Numbered from the stretch's first letter, positions 45,813-55,819 are shown. The stretch is DNA of 64,000 bases from Leyella lascolaii (GCF_900079775.1 NZ_LT556038.1:513087-577086); one strand, 5' to 3'. Notes: generated from the sequence alone by a model not told the origin. Program-made: numbers and translations.

Positions 45813-47267
45813 TTACTCGAAAGCACCCATGCGCAGCATGTCGACCTCCTTCTCAGTGAGGAAACGCCAGTCTCCGCGACGCAGGTTCTTCTTTGTCAGT
45901 CCCGCGAACTGTACACGGTCGAGCTTCACGACGCGATAGCCCAGATGTTCGAAGATGCGGCGCACGATGCGGTTCTTGCCGCTATGAATCTCTATACCCA
46001 CCTGACTCTTGTCCGTATCGCTGGCATACTCGATGGCGTCGGCATGTATCTCACCGTCCTCAAGCTCTATTCCCTCCGCTATCTGCTGCATGTCGTGTGC
46101 GGTGACATTCTTGTCGAGGAACACGTGGTAAACCTTTTTCTTGAGGAACTTGGGATGAGTCAGCTTGCTCGCAAGGTCGCCGTCGTTTGTGAGAAGCAGC
46201 ACACCGGTCGTGTTGCGGTCAAGCCTTCCCACCGGATAAATGCGCTCCGGACACACGTTACCCACAATATCCATGACGGTCTTGCGGTTCTGCGGGTCGT
46301 CGCTTGTGGTGACACAGTCCTTCGGTTTGTTGAGAAGCACGTAGACCTTTTTCTCGAGTGTCACCACGTTATCCTGGAACTTGATCTCGTCCGAACGCTT
46401 TACCTTGGTGCCGAGTTCGGTCACCACGGTCCCGTTTACGGTCACTGCGCCTGCCTCTATGTACTCGTCAGCCTCGCGGCGGCTGCACACTCCGGCATTG
46501 GCAAGGAACTTGTTGAGACGTATAGGCTCGTTCGGGTCGATGTGACTCTCGCTGTACTCGATGCGCTTCTTCATGCTATACTTGGCGTTGGGGTCGTAGT
46601 CGGCAGTACGCTGACGGTAACCTCCCTGCTGATAATTCTTGTTATAGCCACCGCGCTGCGGACGTGCGCCACGCTGCTGGAAGCCGCCCTGGCGCGCCTG
46701 ATAGCCTCCCTGATTGCCCTCGGCGTTGTTGAAGCGCGGACGATAGCCTGCCTGCTGGCGTGGCTGATAGCCCGTCTGGTTGCCCTCGGCGTTGTTGAAG
46801 CGAGGACGGTAGCCTGCCTGCTGGCGTGGCTGATAGCCCGTCTGGTTGCCCTCGGCGTTGTTGAAGCGGGGACGGTAGCCTGCCTGCTGGCGTGGCTGAT
46901 AGCCCGTCTGGTTGCCCTCAGCGTTGTTGAAGCGAGGACGGTAGCCTGCCTGCTGGCGAGGCTGATAGCCTGTCTGGTTGCCCTCGGCATTGTTGAAGCG
47001 CGGACGATAGCCTGCCTGCTGGCGCGGCTGATAGCCCGTTTTATTATTGTTTTGCAGCAATCCCGTCCCGAAACCTTCCGGCCGGAATCCGCCCTCATCG
47101 CCGTTGCTGCGCCCTGTAGTGTAGGCGCGCTGCACGCGGATGCGCGGACGTTGCGGACGAGTGCCGCTACGATAATCCTTCTGATAGTTTGTGGCAGAGT
47201 TCTCCTGACCCTCGTTTTTCTGCTCTGAAGACTGCCCTTGAGCTTTGTTTTCTAATTCTAAGTCCAT
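45813..47267 (-). CDS. rluB: RluB/RsuA-family pseudouridine synthase with repeat-rich N-terminal extension
   Basis: 484 residues, about twice the family's usual length. Residues from about 240 are a standard enzyme: S4 RNA-binding domain (IRLNKFLANAGVCSRREADEYI), then the catalytic core with Asp in GRLDRNTTGVLLLTNDGDLA. It makes pseudouridine in 23S or 16S rRNA. Residues 77-186 are five 22-residue repeats of GYQPRQQAGYRPRFNNAEG type, followed by a partial unit and a Gly/Arg/Gln-rich stretch (GGYNKNYQQGGYRQR). The extension is disordered, basic and aromatic, like RGG-type RNA-binding tails; added RNA affinity or phase separation is inference. Confidence 0.92.
   Translation of the reverse strand: MDLELENKAQGQSSEQKNEGQENSATNYQKDYRSGTRPQRPRIRVQRAYTTGRSNGDEGGFRPEGFGTGLLQNNNKTGYQPRQQAGYRPRFNNAEGNQTGYQPRQQAGYRPRFNNAEGNQTGYQPRQQAGYRPRFNNAEGNQTGYQPRQQAGYRPRFNNAEGNQTGYQPRQQAGYRPRFNNAEGNQGGYQARQGGFQQRGARPQRGGYNKNYQQGGYRQRTADYDPNAKYSMKKRIEYSESHIDPNEPIRLNKFLANAGVCSRREADEYIEAGAVTVNGTVVTELGTKVKRSDEIKFQDNVVTLEKKVYVLLNKPKDCVTTSDDPQNRKTVMDIVGNVCPERIYPVGRLDRNTTGVLLLTNDGDLASKLTHPKFLKKKVYHVFLDKNVTAHDMQQIAEGIELEDGEIHADAIEYASDTDKSQVGIEIHSGKNRIVRRIFEHLGYRVVKLDRVQFAGLTKKNLRRGDWRFLTEKEVDMLRMGAFE
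46710..47039 (-). repeat. Five 66-bp tandem repeats inside rluB
   Basis: Five units of 66 bp encode five 22-residue repeats in frame. Units differ at a few silent positions (for example GAAGCGCGGACG, GAAGCGAGGACG and GAAGCGGGGACG). Copy number is likely to vary between strains. Confidence 0.93.
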
Positions 47268-47362
47268 ATTAAATGATGATGTTCTGGCCTCACGGCTCCG
47301 GTTAATAAATTATAACTCTCTGATAAATATAACTCTGTTATGTGTAAAATGACGATTCACTG

Positions 47363-48709
47363 TCATATACCCGTGTAGTTGTGCGGTGTGATTGCCATCA
47401 GCTCCGACTTCACCTCATCGCTCACATCGAGTGTCCTGATGAAGTCGTGTATGGTCTCCTCCGTCATCTTCTTGTTTGTACGGGTAAGCGCCTTCAACGC
47501 CTCGTAAGGGTGAGGATAAGCCTCACGGCGCAGTATTGTCTGTATAGCCTCAGCCACCACAGCCCATGTGTTGTCGAGATCGTCGTATATTTTCTGTTCG
47601 TTGAGAATGAGCTTGCGCAGTCCTTTCAGCGTGCTCATTATGGCAATAAGACCGTGACCGAACGGCACACCCACATTACGGAGCACCGTGGAGTCGGTAA
47701 GATCGCGCTGCAGACGGCTCACCGGCAGTTTTGCGGCAAGGAACTGGAGCACGGCGTTTGCCACTCCCAGATTGCCCTCGCTGTTCTCGAAGTCGATGGG
47801 ATTCACCTTATGGGGCATCGCACTCGACCCTACCTCGCCAGCCTTTATCTTCTGTTTGAAGTAGTCCATGGATATATACATCCACATATCACGGTCAAGA
47901 TCGATGATGATTGTATTGATCCGGCGCATGGCATCGAACACACCGCCGAGGCAGTCGTAGTTGCTTATCTGCGTGGTGTACTGCTCGCGCTCCATACCGA
48001 GTTTCTCCTTGGCGAACCGGTCGCCGAAAGCCTTCCAGTCGAACTGCGGATATGCCACGTGATGGGCGTTGTAGTTGCCTGTCGCGCCTCCGAACTTCAC
48101 AGTCATCCTGCACGCCTTCAGTTCTCTGAGCTGTTCTGTGAGACGGTACACATACACCATTATTTCCTTACCGAGCCGTGTAGGCGACGCCGGCTGTCCG
48201 TGTGTCTTGGCGAGCATCGCCACGTCTTTCCACTCTTCGGCATAATCGTTGAGCTGCGCTATAAGCTCCTCCACTGCCGGACAGTAGACCTTCTCGAGAG
48301 CCTCTTTTACGGAGAGCGGCACGCTGGTGTTGTTGATGTCCTGCGATGTCAGTCCGAAATGTATGAACTCCTTATACGCATCCAGTCCTCCTATCTTGTC
48401 GAACTCCTCCTTTATGAAATACTCCACTGCCTTCACGTCGTGGTTGGTCACCGCCTCGATGTCCTTCACGCGCTGTGCGCAAACCTCGTCGAAAGCGGTG
48501 TAGATGCTTCTCAGCCGTGGGAACAAAGAATGGTCGAACGAAGCCAGCTGAGGCAGCGGAAGCTCGCACAATGTGATGAAATACTCTATCTCCACACGCA
48601 CCCTGTAGCGTATGAGCGCATATTCTGAAAAGTAATCAGCCAATGCCTCCGTTTTACCTCTGTAACGTCCGTCTATCGGAGATATGGCAGTAAGCAAGTC
48701 AAGTGTCAT
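47363..48709 (-). CDS. purB: Adenylosuccinate lyase
   Basis: 448 residues from ATG at 48709 (MTLDLLTAISPIDGRY, the expected N-terminus). It cleaves SAICAR and adenylosuccinate to release fumarate in purine synthesis. Landmarks: FIHFGLTSQDINNTS, AKTHGQPASPT, and the fumarase-family signature GSSAMPHKVNPIDFENSEGN with the catalytic Ser. This is the long E. coli type. The earlier in-frame start at 48736 would overlap the promoter and is rejected. Confidence 0.96.
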   Translation of the reverse strand: MTLDLLTAISPIDGRYRGKTEALADYFSEYALIRYRVRVEIEYFITLCELPLPQLASFDHSLFPRLRSIYTAFDEVCAQRVKDIEAVTNHDVKAVEYFIKEEFDKIGGLDAYKEFIHFGLTSQDINNTSVPLSVKEALEKVYCPAVEELIAQLNDYAEEWKDVAMLAKTHGQPASPTRLGKEIMVYVYRLTEQLRELKACRMTVKFGGATGNYNAHHVAYPQFDWKAFGDRFAKEKLGMEREQYTTQISNYDCLGGVFDAMRRINTIIIDLDRDMWMYISMDYFKQKIKAGEVGSSAMPHKVNPIDFENSEGNLGVANAVLQFLAAKLPVSRLQRDLTDSTVLRNVGVPFGHGLIAIMSTLKGLRKLILNEQKIYDDLDNTWAVVAEAIQTILRREAYPHPYEALKALTRTNKKMTEETIHDFIRTLDVSDEVKSELMAITPHNYTGI

Positions 48710-48733
48710 AAAAATACCTATTATAAGATGCTG

Positions 48734-48765
48734 CAAAATTAATAATTAAAATCGAAACATGCGAA
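48734..48765 (-). promoter_or_regulatory. Probable promoter of purB
   Basis: Minus strand TTCG, 20 bp, then TAATTTTG, about 25 bases before the ATG. Confidence 0.5.
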
Positions 48766-48918
48766 AAGAATGCCAAAACTTAGCCTCAGGATTCTCTTAT
48801 TTTATGTACACTTAACTTTTAATGTCATTTCGGCACGTTTATTTTCACATATCGGGATATTCCCGCATGCCGTACAACACGCACGCGGAGAACAGACGGC
48901 AACACACATACGGACAAA

Positions 48919-48950
48919 AAATTAGCCGGATGCAAAATCACATCCGGCTA
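48919..48950 (-). terminator. Terminator of tRNA-Val
   Basis: TAGCCGGATG at 48923-48932 pairs with CATCCGGCTA at 48941-48950; minus strand continues ATTTTTTG. Confidence 0.85.
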
Positions 48951-48956
48951 TGGCTG

Positions 48957-49031
48957 TGGGCGTTGACGGATTCGAACCGCCGACCCTCTGCTTGTAAGGC
49001 AGATGCTCTAAACCAGCTGAGCTAAACGCCC
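48957..49031 (-). tRNA. tRNA-Val (anticodon TAC)
   Basis: Acceptor arms GGGCGTT and AACGCCC, discriminator A. D-arm GCTCAGCTGGTTTAGAGC; anticodon stem TCTGC/GCAGA with loop CTTACAA, anticodon TAC; T-arm GGCGGTTCGAATCCGTC. CCA is not encoded. Confidence 0.96.
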
Positions 49032-49256
49032 CTTGCTTGTCTTAAAAGCGGTGCAAAGATATTAAGATTTATCCGAACAGCCAAACAAACGCTGTCATAT
49101 TTCATATATTTTAACAAAACAGTATCTTTTATTCGCCCTCACACGCCCGTCCGCACACCACATCCGCACCGTCGCGCCATCACGCACGCACCGTTTACGC
49201 CGCGCCTCACACATGCAATGGCAAGCCGCGCGAGCCTGTCACGCAAGCCTGCCGCA

Positions 49257-49738
49257 CACATTGCATATTTATGCAAAGACGGAGGGACATCCGCATAATT
49301 ATGCATCGCCAACTTCACGAGAGTGCCCTCAGAATCAGCGAAAGCGGATACGGCTGCAAATAACGCAGTATTTCGAAGTTTACATAAGATGCTGTCACAC
49401 AGCGGCTTGCGCCGACACGGCACAGAAAAGAAACTTTACGACGTCATGGAAGAGCCTCTTCGGGCATGCGGGAAAGCCTCTTTCATGGTGCGGAAAAGGC
49501 TCTTCCGCACAACGGCAAAGCCCGTTCCGCACGCCGGTACAGTCATTATGGCACACAAAAACGGCTCTCCGATGTGTCCGAAGAGCCGTTTTCAGCTTTT
49601 TCAAAGTACGGAAGCGTGCCGATGGAAGCTTCTCCGACGCCTCACGACACGTTTCCCGTCACACTGCCTTTTCTCTTTCGAGAATTTCCGTTGTAAAGAT
49701 TTTTTACTTCCGGAAACGCATATTTATTCACTTTCATA
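49257..49738. repeat. Long intergenic element, copy 2 (related to 28788-29236)
   Basis: It holds TGCATATTTATGCA at 49263 and GCATAATTATGC at 49291, the block at 49352-49396 (CGGCTGCAAATAACGCAGTA, then TTTCGAAGTTTACATAA), an AAGCC-TTCCG mosaic at 49445-49590, and TTTTCTCTTTCGAGAATTTC near 49670. Order and spacing match the element upstream of parC. It lies between tRNA-Val and gltA. The flanks 49032-49256 and 49739-49831 show no gene. Confidence 0.65.
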
Positions 49739-49831
49739 TATCCTTATGCCATATCCGGAGGCGGCATGCGTCATAACGTCAGTGCCGTTCGCTCACGCCC
49801 TCACACCCCCGCCACCATGCCGTCTGCGGTG

Positions 49832-51178
49832 TCAGCGTTCAGCCAGAGGCACATACGTGCGCTCCTCCATGACACTCTTGTAGGCAGGACGGATGATGCG
49901 CCGTCCCTCGAAATTGAGTTCCTCTATGCGGTGTGCCATCCATCCCACGATGCGCGACATGGCGAATATCGGGGTGTAAATCTCCTGCGGCAGACCTATC
50001 ATCTCGTATATGAAGCCCGAATAGAAGTCCACATTGGCGCAGAGAGGCTTCTTTGTCTTGCGCCGGGCGGACACACACTTGATGCTCTCCTGCTCGAGCA
50101 GCCGGAGGAAATCATACTCCTTGTCGCGCCCCTTCTCTTTGGCGAGTTCGCCGGCAAGCCTTTTCAGCTCCACGGCACGCGGGTCGCTCACGGTATACAC
50201 GGCGTGTCCTATGCCGTAGATGAGTCCGCTCCCGTCGTAGGCGTCGCCGTCGAGGATGCGGTTAAGATAAGTGTCTATCTCCGCGATATCGGTCCAGTCG
50301 CTTATGTTCTCCTTCAGATGGTGGAACATGTTGATGGCTCTGATGTTGGCGCCTCCGTGCAGCGGACCCTTGAGCGAGCCAATGCCGGCTGCTATGCTCG
50401 AGTAAGTGTCGGTGCGGCTCGACGACGTCACCCTCACCGTGAACGTGGAGTTGTTTCCTCCTCCGTGCTCCGCCTGTATGATGAGGAGCATGTCGAGCAT
50501 CCTCGCGTCGAGCTCGGTGTAGTCTCCCTCCTTCAGCATGTAGAGGAAGTTCTCGGCTATCGAGAGGTTCTCATGCGGGTGATGGATGTGCAGCGAGCGT
50601 CCGCGCACGGTGTGGCGGTAGCTGTTGTAGGCGTAAGCCACGATGGTGGGGAGCTTCGCGGTGAGCTCCACCGCCTGGCGCATGAGGTTGTCGCGCGACA
50701 GGTCGTCGGGGTTAGGGTCGAACGTGTACATCTCCAGCACGGTGCGCGCGAGTATGTTCATGATGTTCGAACCCTCAAGGTCTAATATATGAACTACCGA
50801 TTTATGGTCCAGAGCCATGTTGTCGTTGATGAGCTCTTTGAACGCTGCGAGCTCCTCGCGGTCGGGAAGATTGCCCGAGAGAAGCAGGAAAGCTATCTCC
50901 TCAAAGCCCAGTCTCTTCTCGGCAAGTATGGGTGACACAAGGTCGTCAAGCTCGTAGCCACGGTAGTAAAGCTTTCCTGCGGTGGGCACGAGCCTGCCTT
51001 CCCCGTCGCGTTCGTAGCCCACGACGTTTCCTATCTTTGTGAGTCCGACAAGCACACCGCTTCCGTCCTCGTTTCTCAATCCGCGTTTCACGCCATACTT
51101 AGGAAACAGTTCGTTGTCTATCTTACACGAGTTTTTCACCTCGTCAGACAGCTTATATATCAGATATTCCTTCTTCAT
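49832..51178 (-). CDS. gltA: Citrate synthase
   Basis: 448 residues from ATG at 51178. It condenses acetyl-CoA and oxaloacetate. Catalytic landmarks: AEHGGGNNSTFTVRVTSSS with the first His, GSLKGPLHGGAN with the second, GIGHAVYTVSDPRA with the substrate His and Arg, and NVDFYSGFIYEMIGLP with the catalytic Asp. The N-terminal MKKEYLIYKLSDEVKN is typical of Bacteroidales citrate synthases. A longer frame to 51349 overlaps icd and is rejected. It is last in acnA-icd-gltA, the branch that supplies 2-oxoglutarate for glutamate. Confidence 0.95.
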   Translation of the reverse strand: MKKEYLIYKLSDEVKNSCKIDNELFPKYGVKRGLRNEDGSGVLVGLTKIGNVVGYERDGEGRLVPTAGKLYYRGYELDDLVSPILAEKRLGFEEIAFLLLSGNLPDREELAAFKELINDNMALDHKSVVHILDLEGSNIMNILARTVLEMYTFDPNPDDLSRDNLMRQAVELTAKLPTIVAYAYNSYRHTVRGRSLHIHHPHENLSIAENFLYMLKEGDYTELDARMLDMLLIIQAEHGGGNNSTFTVRVTSSSRTDTYSSIAAGIGSLKGPLHGGANIRAINMFHHLKENISDWTDIAEIDTYLNRILDGDAYDGSGLIYGIGHAVYTVSDPRAVELKRLAGELAKEKGRDKEYDFLRLLEQESIKCVSARRKTKKPLCANVDFYSGFIYEMIGLPQEIYTPIFAMSRIVGWMAHRIEELNFEGRRIIRPAYKSVMEERTYVPLAER

Positions 51179-51248
51179 AACCTTATGTTTTGTATGTTTT
51201 AAACTGCCGGGCGGCGCGATGTGCCCGTCCGGTGAAATAACAGTGCGG

Positions 51249-52427
51249 TCACAGTGCGGAGGCGAGTATGGAGCCGAAAGCCCTCGTCCCGAGCGGTTTC
51301 CCGTCGGGCATGAACCGCGCGAGGTCCGCCGTGGCATGTCCTCCGGCAAAAAGCCGCTCCATAGCCGAGGTGATGAGACGCGCCGCCTCGTCCCATCCCA
51401 TATACTCGAGCATCATCACCGCCGAGAGGATAATGGAACAGGGGTTCACCACATCCTTGCCCGCGATGTCGGGCGCGATGCCGTGTGTCGCCTCGAAAAT
51501 GGCGTGTCCGCTGCCGTAGTTTATGTTTGCGCCGGGCGCGATGCCTATTCCTCCCACCTGCGCGGCAAGCATGTCGGACACGTAATCGCCGTTAAGGTTC
51601 ATCGTGGCGATGACCTCATAGTCGCGCGGACGCAGCAGGGCGTTCTGCAGGAAGGCGTCGCATATGCAGTCGTTCACCACAAGCCTGCCGCTCCGCAGCT
51701 CACTGCCATACTCGCGTTCAGCCAGTTCGTAGCCCCATTTCTTGAACCCTCCTTCCGTGAACTTCATTATATTGCCTTTGTGGACAAGCGTCACCGTCTT
51801 GCGTCCGTGCGTCAGAGCATACTCTATAGCACTGCGTATGAGCCGCTCGCTGCCCTCTCGCGACACAGGCTTCACGCCATATGCCGAGGTGGCAGGAAAC
51901 CTCACCTTGCCCACTCCCATCTCTTCCGAAATGAACTTATAGAACTTCTCCGCCTCGGGCGTGCCTGCCTCCCACTCTATTCCTGCGTATATGTCCTCGG
52001 TGTTCTCGCGGAATATGCACATGTCTACATCCTCCGGATGCTTCACAGGCGACTCTATGCCACGGAAATATCTCACCGGACGCTGGCACACATACAGGTC
52101 GAGCGTCTGCCGCAAAGCCACGTTGAGCGAGCGCATGCCGCCTCCCACCGGTGTCATCAGCGGACCTTTTATTCCTACAAGATATTCGGTGAAGGCGTCA
52201 AGCGTTGCCTTCGGCAGCCACTCTCCGGTAAGTTCGTGAGCCTTGCCGCCCGCAAGCACCTCCATCCATTCTATCTTCCTCCGTCCGCCGTAAGCCTTTC
52301 TCACAGCCTCATCCACCACTTCCCGGCACACGGGAGACACCTCGCTGCCCACGCCGTCGCCCTCTATGAAGGGCACTGTAGGCATATCCGGAACGGCAAG
52401 AACGCCGTTTTTCATTTCGATTTTCAT
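51249..52427 (-). CDS. icd: NADP-dependent isocitrate dehydrogenase
   Basis: 392 residues, homodimeric E. coli type. It oxidises isocitrate to 2-oxoglutarate. [11 protein letters not shown] near the N-terminus, [24 protein letters not shown] with the substrate-binding Ser and Arg residues, [28 protein letters not shown], and [24 protein letters not shown] follow the family order. The NADP-specific region is in the last part ([21 protein letters not shown]). 70 bp separate it from gltA. Confidence 0.95.
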   Translation of the reverse strand: MKIEMKNGVLAVPDMPTVPFIEGDGVGSEVSPVCREVVDEAVRKAYGGRRKIEWMEVLAGGKAHELTGEWLPKATLDAFTEYLVGIKGPLMTPVGGGMRSLNVALRQTLDLYVCQRPVRYFRGIESPVKHPEDVDMCIFRENTEDIYAGIEWEAGTPEAEKFYKFISEEMGVGKVRFPATSAYGVKPVSREGSERLIRSAIEYALTHGRKTVTLVHKGNIMKFTEGGFKKWGYELAEREYGSELRSGRLVVNDCICDAFLQNALLRPRDYEVIATMNLNGDYVSDMLAAQVGGIGIAPGANINYGSGHAIFEATHGIAPDIAGKDVVNPCSIILSAVMMLEYMGWDEAARLITSAMERLFAGGHATADLARFMPDGKPLGTRAFGSILASAL

Positions 52428-52516
52428 TATTATTCGGTTGTTTTGGGATTTCCTTCAATGTGTGATAAAACCATTAGTCTTATCCGGTATGTACGCCGCC
52501 TTTATCCGGCTGACGC

Positions 52517-54778
52517 TCACCTGTGCCTTCCGACGTAGTTGAGCGCGCTTCCGGCGCGGAACCATTCTATCTGCGTTGAGTTGTAGGAGTGGCACGCCTC
52601 GAAGCTGTCTGTCGTGCCGTCGGCGTGTCTCAATGTCACGGTGAGCGGCTTTCCGGGCTCGAAGGATCCGAGTCCTGTCACCGAGATGCGGTCGTCCTCC
52701 CTCACCTTATCATAGTCGTCCTTGTCCGCGAAGGTCAGTGCGAGCATGCCCTGTTTCTTCAGATTGGTCTCATGAATGCGCGCGAAGCTCTTCGCCAGCA
52801 CCACACGCACGTTGAGATAGCGCGGCTCCATGGCGGCGTGCTCGCGCGAGCTGCCCTCGCCGTAGTTATCTTCCGCCACCACGACAGACGCAAGTCCGGC
52901 AGCCTTATAGGCTTTCGCTGCGGCGGAGACGGTCTTTTCCGTGCCGTCGGTGAGGCATATCACGCGGTTGCTCTCGTCGTTGAAGGCGTTCACCGCTCCC
53001 ATGAGCAGGTTGTCTGAGATGTTCTGCAGATGTCCGCGATACCTCAGCCACGGTCCCGCCATGGATATATGGTCGGTGGTGCATTTGCCTTTCACTTTTA
53101 TCAACAACGGCATGTCGCACAGGTCTTTGCCGTCCCACGGGTCGAACGGAGCCAGTTTCTGCAGTCTGTCGGAGTCGGGCGAGATTGCCACCTTCACACC
53201 GCTGCCGTCTGAGGGAGGCTCTACGAACCCCTCGTCCGTGGCATCGAACCCTTCGGGAGGGAACACGTTGCCGTGCGGCTCGTCGAGCATCACACTGTGT
53301 CCGGAGCCGTCCTGCAGCGCGTCGGTTGCCGGATTGAAGTCGAGACGGCCCGCCACGGCGAGTGCCATGGTCAGTTCGGGACTGCCGATGAAGGCATATG
53401 TGTTGGGATTACCGTCCGCACGGCGTCTGAAGTTGCGGTTGAACGATGTCACGATGGAGTTCTTCCGCTCATTGTCATCGGTATGCCGCTTCCACTGTCC
53501 GATGCACGGACCACACGCATTGGTCATTATCACGGCGCCGATACGCCTGAAGTCGTCAAGTATACCGTCTCTCTCGGCAGTGCGGCGTATCTGTTCAGAG
53601 CCCGGATTGATTATTATCTGTCCTTTTACAGGGATGTTTTTCTCATAAGCCTGACGCGCCACCGATGCGGCACGGCACAGGTCCTGATAAGATGAATTGG
53701 TGCACGAGCCTATCAGTCCCACCTCCACTGCGGGCGGGAATCCGTACTCTTCCACCCTGGCTTTCATCTGAGAGACAGGCGTAGCGGCGTCGGGCGTGAA
53801 CGGACCGTTGAGATGCGGCTCCACCTTACTGAGGTCGATGTCTATCAGACGGTCGTAGTATGCTTCCGGATTTGCGTACACCTCGTCGTCGGCACGCAGG
53901 TCATCGGCGCACGCGCTCGCCATTGCGGCTATCTCCTCACGCCCCGTACGGCACAGATATTCAGCCCCGTTGTCGTCGAACGGGAATATGGAGCAGGTCG
54001 CGCCAAGCTCCGCTCCCATGTTGCATATGGTCGCCTTGCCTGTTGCCGACATAGAAGAGAGACCGTCGCCGAAATATTCAAGTATGGCGTTGGTGCCGCC
54101 CTTGACGGTCAGCATGCCGAGAATCTGAAGTATGACATCCTTTGGCGACGCCCACCCAGAGAGCTTTCCGCTCAGCCGCACACCTATGAGCTTGGGCATC
54201 TTCAGTTCCCACGGCTGACCCGTGAGCACGTCGACGGCATCCGCGCCGCCCACTCCCACAGCCACCATACCGAGTCCTCCGGCGTTGGGAGTGTGTGAGT
54301 CGGTGCCCACCATCATTCCTCCGGGGAAGGCATAGTTCTCGAGCACCACCTGATGTATGATGCCCGCGCCCGGTCCCCAGAACCCTATGTGATACCTGGC
54401 GGATACGGAGCGCAGGAAGTCATACACTTCCCTGTTGGCTGTCATTGCAGCCGGCAGATCGCTGTCCGCACCGGCATCTGCCTTTATGAGATGGTCGCAG
54501 TGCACCGACGCGGGCACAGCCACACGGTCTTTTCCGGCGTTCATGAACTGCAGCAACGCCATCTGCGCCGTCGCGTCCTGCATCGCCACACGGTCTGGGC
54601 GGAAGTCCACATAGTCGGTTCCGCGCTCATACCGCCTCAGTCCGTTCTCATCAAACAGATGGGCATACAGCACTTTCTCCGCATAAGTAAGCGGTCTGCC
54701 TAACAATCCTTTTACCTTCGCTACCTTATTATTATATGAAGAGTAGAAGCTCTTCAGCATTTCGTAATCCAGAATCAT
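52517..54778 (-). CDS. acnA: Aconitate hydratase
   Basis: 753 residues from ATG at 54778 ([18 protein letters not shown]). It interconverts citrate and isocitrate with a 4Fe-4S cluster; the cluster cysteines are in GSCTNSSY and [36 protein letters not shown], and, in the swivel domain, [15 protein letters not shown] are typical. The length and domain order suggest the mitochondrial-type aconitase, so the symbol acnA is by convention. An in-frame extension to 54823 runs through the promoter. First gene of the acnA-icd-gltA set. Confidence 0.94.
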   Translation of the reverse strand: MILDYEMLKSFYSSYNNKVAKVKGLLGRPLTYAEKVLYAHLFDENGLRRYERGTDYVDFRPDRVAMQDATAQMALLQFMNAGKDRVAVPASVHCDHLIKADAGADSDLPAAMTANREVYDFLRSVSARYHIGFWGPGAGIIHQVVLENYAFPGGMMVGTDSHTPNAGGLGMVAVGVGGADAVDVLTGQPWELKMPKLIGVRLSGKLSGWASPKDVILQILGMLTVKGGTNAILEYFGDGLSSMSATGKATICNMGAELGATCSIFPFDDNGAEYLCRTGREEIAAMASACADDLRADDEVYANPEAYYDRLIDIDLSKVEPHLNGPFTPDAATPVSQMKARVEEYGFPPAVEVGLIGSCTNSSYQDLCRAASVARQAYEKNIPVKGQIIINPGSEQIRRTAERDGILDDFRRIGAVIMTNACGPCIGQWKRHTDDNERKNSIVTSFNRNFRRRADGNPNTYAFIGSPELTMALAVAGRLDFNPATDALQDGSGHSVMLDEPHGNVFPPEGFDATDEGFVEPPSDGSGVKVAISPDSDRLQKLAPFDPWDGKDLCDMPLLIKVKGKCTTDHISMAGPWLRYRGHLQNISDNLLMGAVNAFNDESNRVICLTDGTEKTVSAAAKAYKAAGLASVVVAEDNYGEGSSREHAAMEPRYLNVRVVLAKSFARIHETNLKKQGMLALTFADKDDYDKVREDDRISVTGLGSFEPGKPLTVTLRHADGTTDSFEACHSYNSTQIEWFRAGSALNYVGRHR

Positions 54779-54797
54779 CTTATGTTGCTTTTGATTG

Positions 54798-54832
54798 GAT
54801 GCAAATATACAAAAAAAAATCATATTTGCATC
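54798..54832 (-). promoter_or_regulatory. acnA promoter region with an 11-bp inverted repeat
   Basis: GATGCAAATAT at 54798-54808 and ATATTTGCATC at 54822-54832 are perfect inverted repeats around an A-rich spacer. The left arm overlaps the -7 element TATATTTG of the minus strand, 24 bases before the acnA ATG. A regulator could bind here; no -33 TTTG is present at the usual distance. Confidence 0.5.
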
Positions 54833-54903
54833 ATTTCATTCAATATAGTTAGCAAACTGACATTAATATTTAAGCAAACCGATAAATATGTTGCATTTTT
54901 ATA

Positions 54904-55165
54904 CAAAAAGCAATGTCAGTGAACGCAATAGAGCTTGTCATGACATTTCCGGGCGCAGCATGATTTATAAAAAAGCAGTGCCAGCGAGCGCAATGAGAGC
55001 TTGCTATGACATTGCCGAGCGCAGCATGATTTATAAAAAAGCAGTGCCAGCGAGCGCAATGAGAGCTTGCTATGACATTGCCGGGCGCAGCCTGCTTTAT
55101 ATAAAAGCAGTGCCAGCGAGCGCAATGAGAGATTGCTGTGACATTGACTGCCGCAGAATGTTTTA
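54904..55165. repeat. Four type A hairpin repeats, AAAGCAG variant
   Basis: Units of about 62 bp have outer arms AAAGCAGTGCC and matched right arms such as GCCTGCTTT or GCATGATTT, with core GCAATGAGAGC/GCTATGACATTGC. The first and last copies are degenerate. The cluster lies upstream of acnA; 55166-55345 shows no gene. Confidence 0.85.
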
Positions 55166-55345
55166 TAAAAAAGAAAAAATAAAAGTACAATGACCGACTC
55201 CTTGACCCTCTTACGTACTGCCGTCGTCATTCTGTTTTCCCCTCTTGTACGATTCTAACCATTGCATTTTCTGCATAATATGGAAAACAACAACATGCCG
55301 TCAGCACGGAATGCGGATGCGGCATGACGGCTGATTCGGGTCAAA

Positions 55346-55819
55346 TCACATCTCTGCGAGCAGTCCCCGACACGCATCCTCGATGAGATCGAGGGCATAG
55401 TCGAAGTCGGAATCGTCACCGTAGTAAGGGTCGGGTATCTCACTGACACCGGCATGCGATGTCATATACGAGCCGAGCATCCTCACCTTGTCCCTCTGCT
55501 CAGGCGCGGACGCCATCGCCTTTACCGCCCGCACGTTGGCGTTATCCATCACAAGGATAAGGTCGAAACGGCTGAAGTCGGCTTCGGAAAGCTGCCGCGC
55601 CCTGCTGTCAAACCTGTATCCGCGCACCGCCCCGCGCCTGCGCATGCGGCTGTCGGGCAACTGTCCGACGTGCCATCCGCCTATTCCGGCAGAGTCGATG
55701 ACAAATTCGTCGCCGCGTCCGGCATTCTCCACAAGTGTCCTCATCACTCCCTCGGCAGCCGGACTGCGGCATATGTTACCGAGGCATACAAACAACAGTC
55801 TTTTCTTATTTTTCTTCAT
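55346..55819 (-). CDS. Low-molecular-weight protein tyrosine phosphatase
   Basis: 157 residues. The P-loop CLGNICRS is at 12-19 with nucleophile Cys12; the general acid Asp is in IPDPYYGDDSDF near residue 128. The family dephosphorylates protein Tyr residues, in Bacteroidetes often linked to capsule control, and may also act on arginine phosphate; the substrate is not clear here. The start overlaps the rmuC stop by 14 bases, so the two are coupled. Confidence 0.94.
   Translation of the reverse strand: MKKNKKRLLFVCLGNICRSPAAEGVMRTLVENAGRGDEFVIDSAGIGGWHVGQLPDSRMRRRGAVRGYRFDSRARQLSEADFSRFDLILVMDNANVRAVKAMASAPEQRDKVRMLGSYMTSHAGVSEIPDPYYGDDSDFDYALDLIEDACRGLLAEM

Noticed and set aside
47381-48628. 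Plus-strand frame of 415 codons over purB
   Set aside because: Antisense to purB, which has all catalytic motifs. Treated as a shadow.
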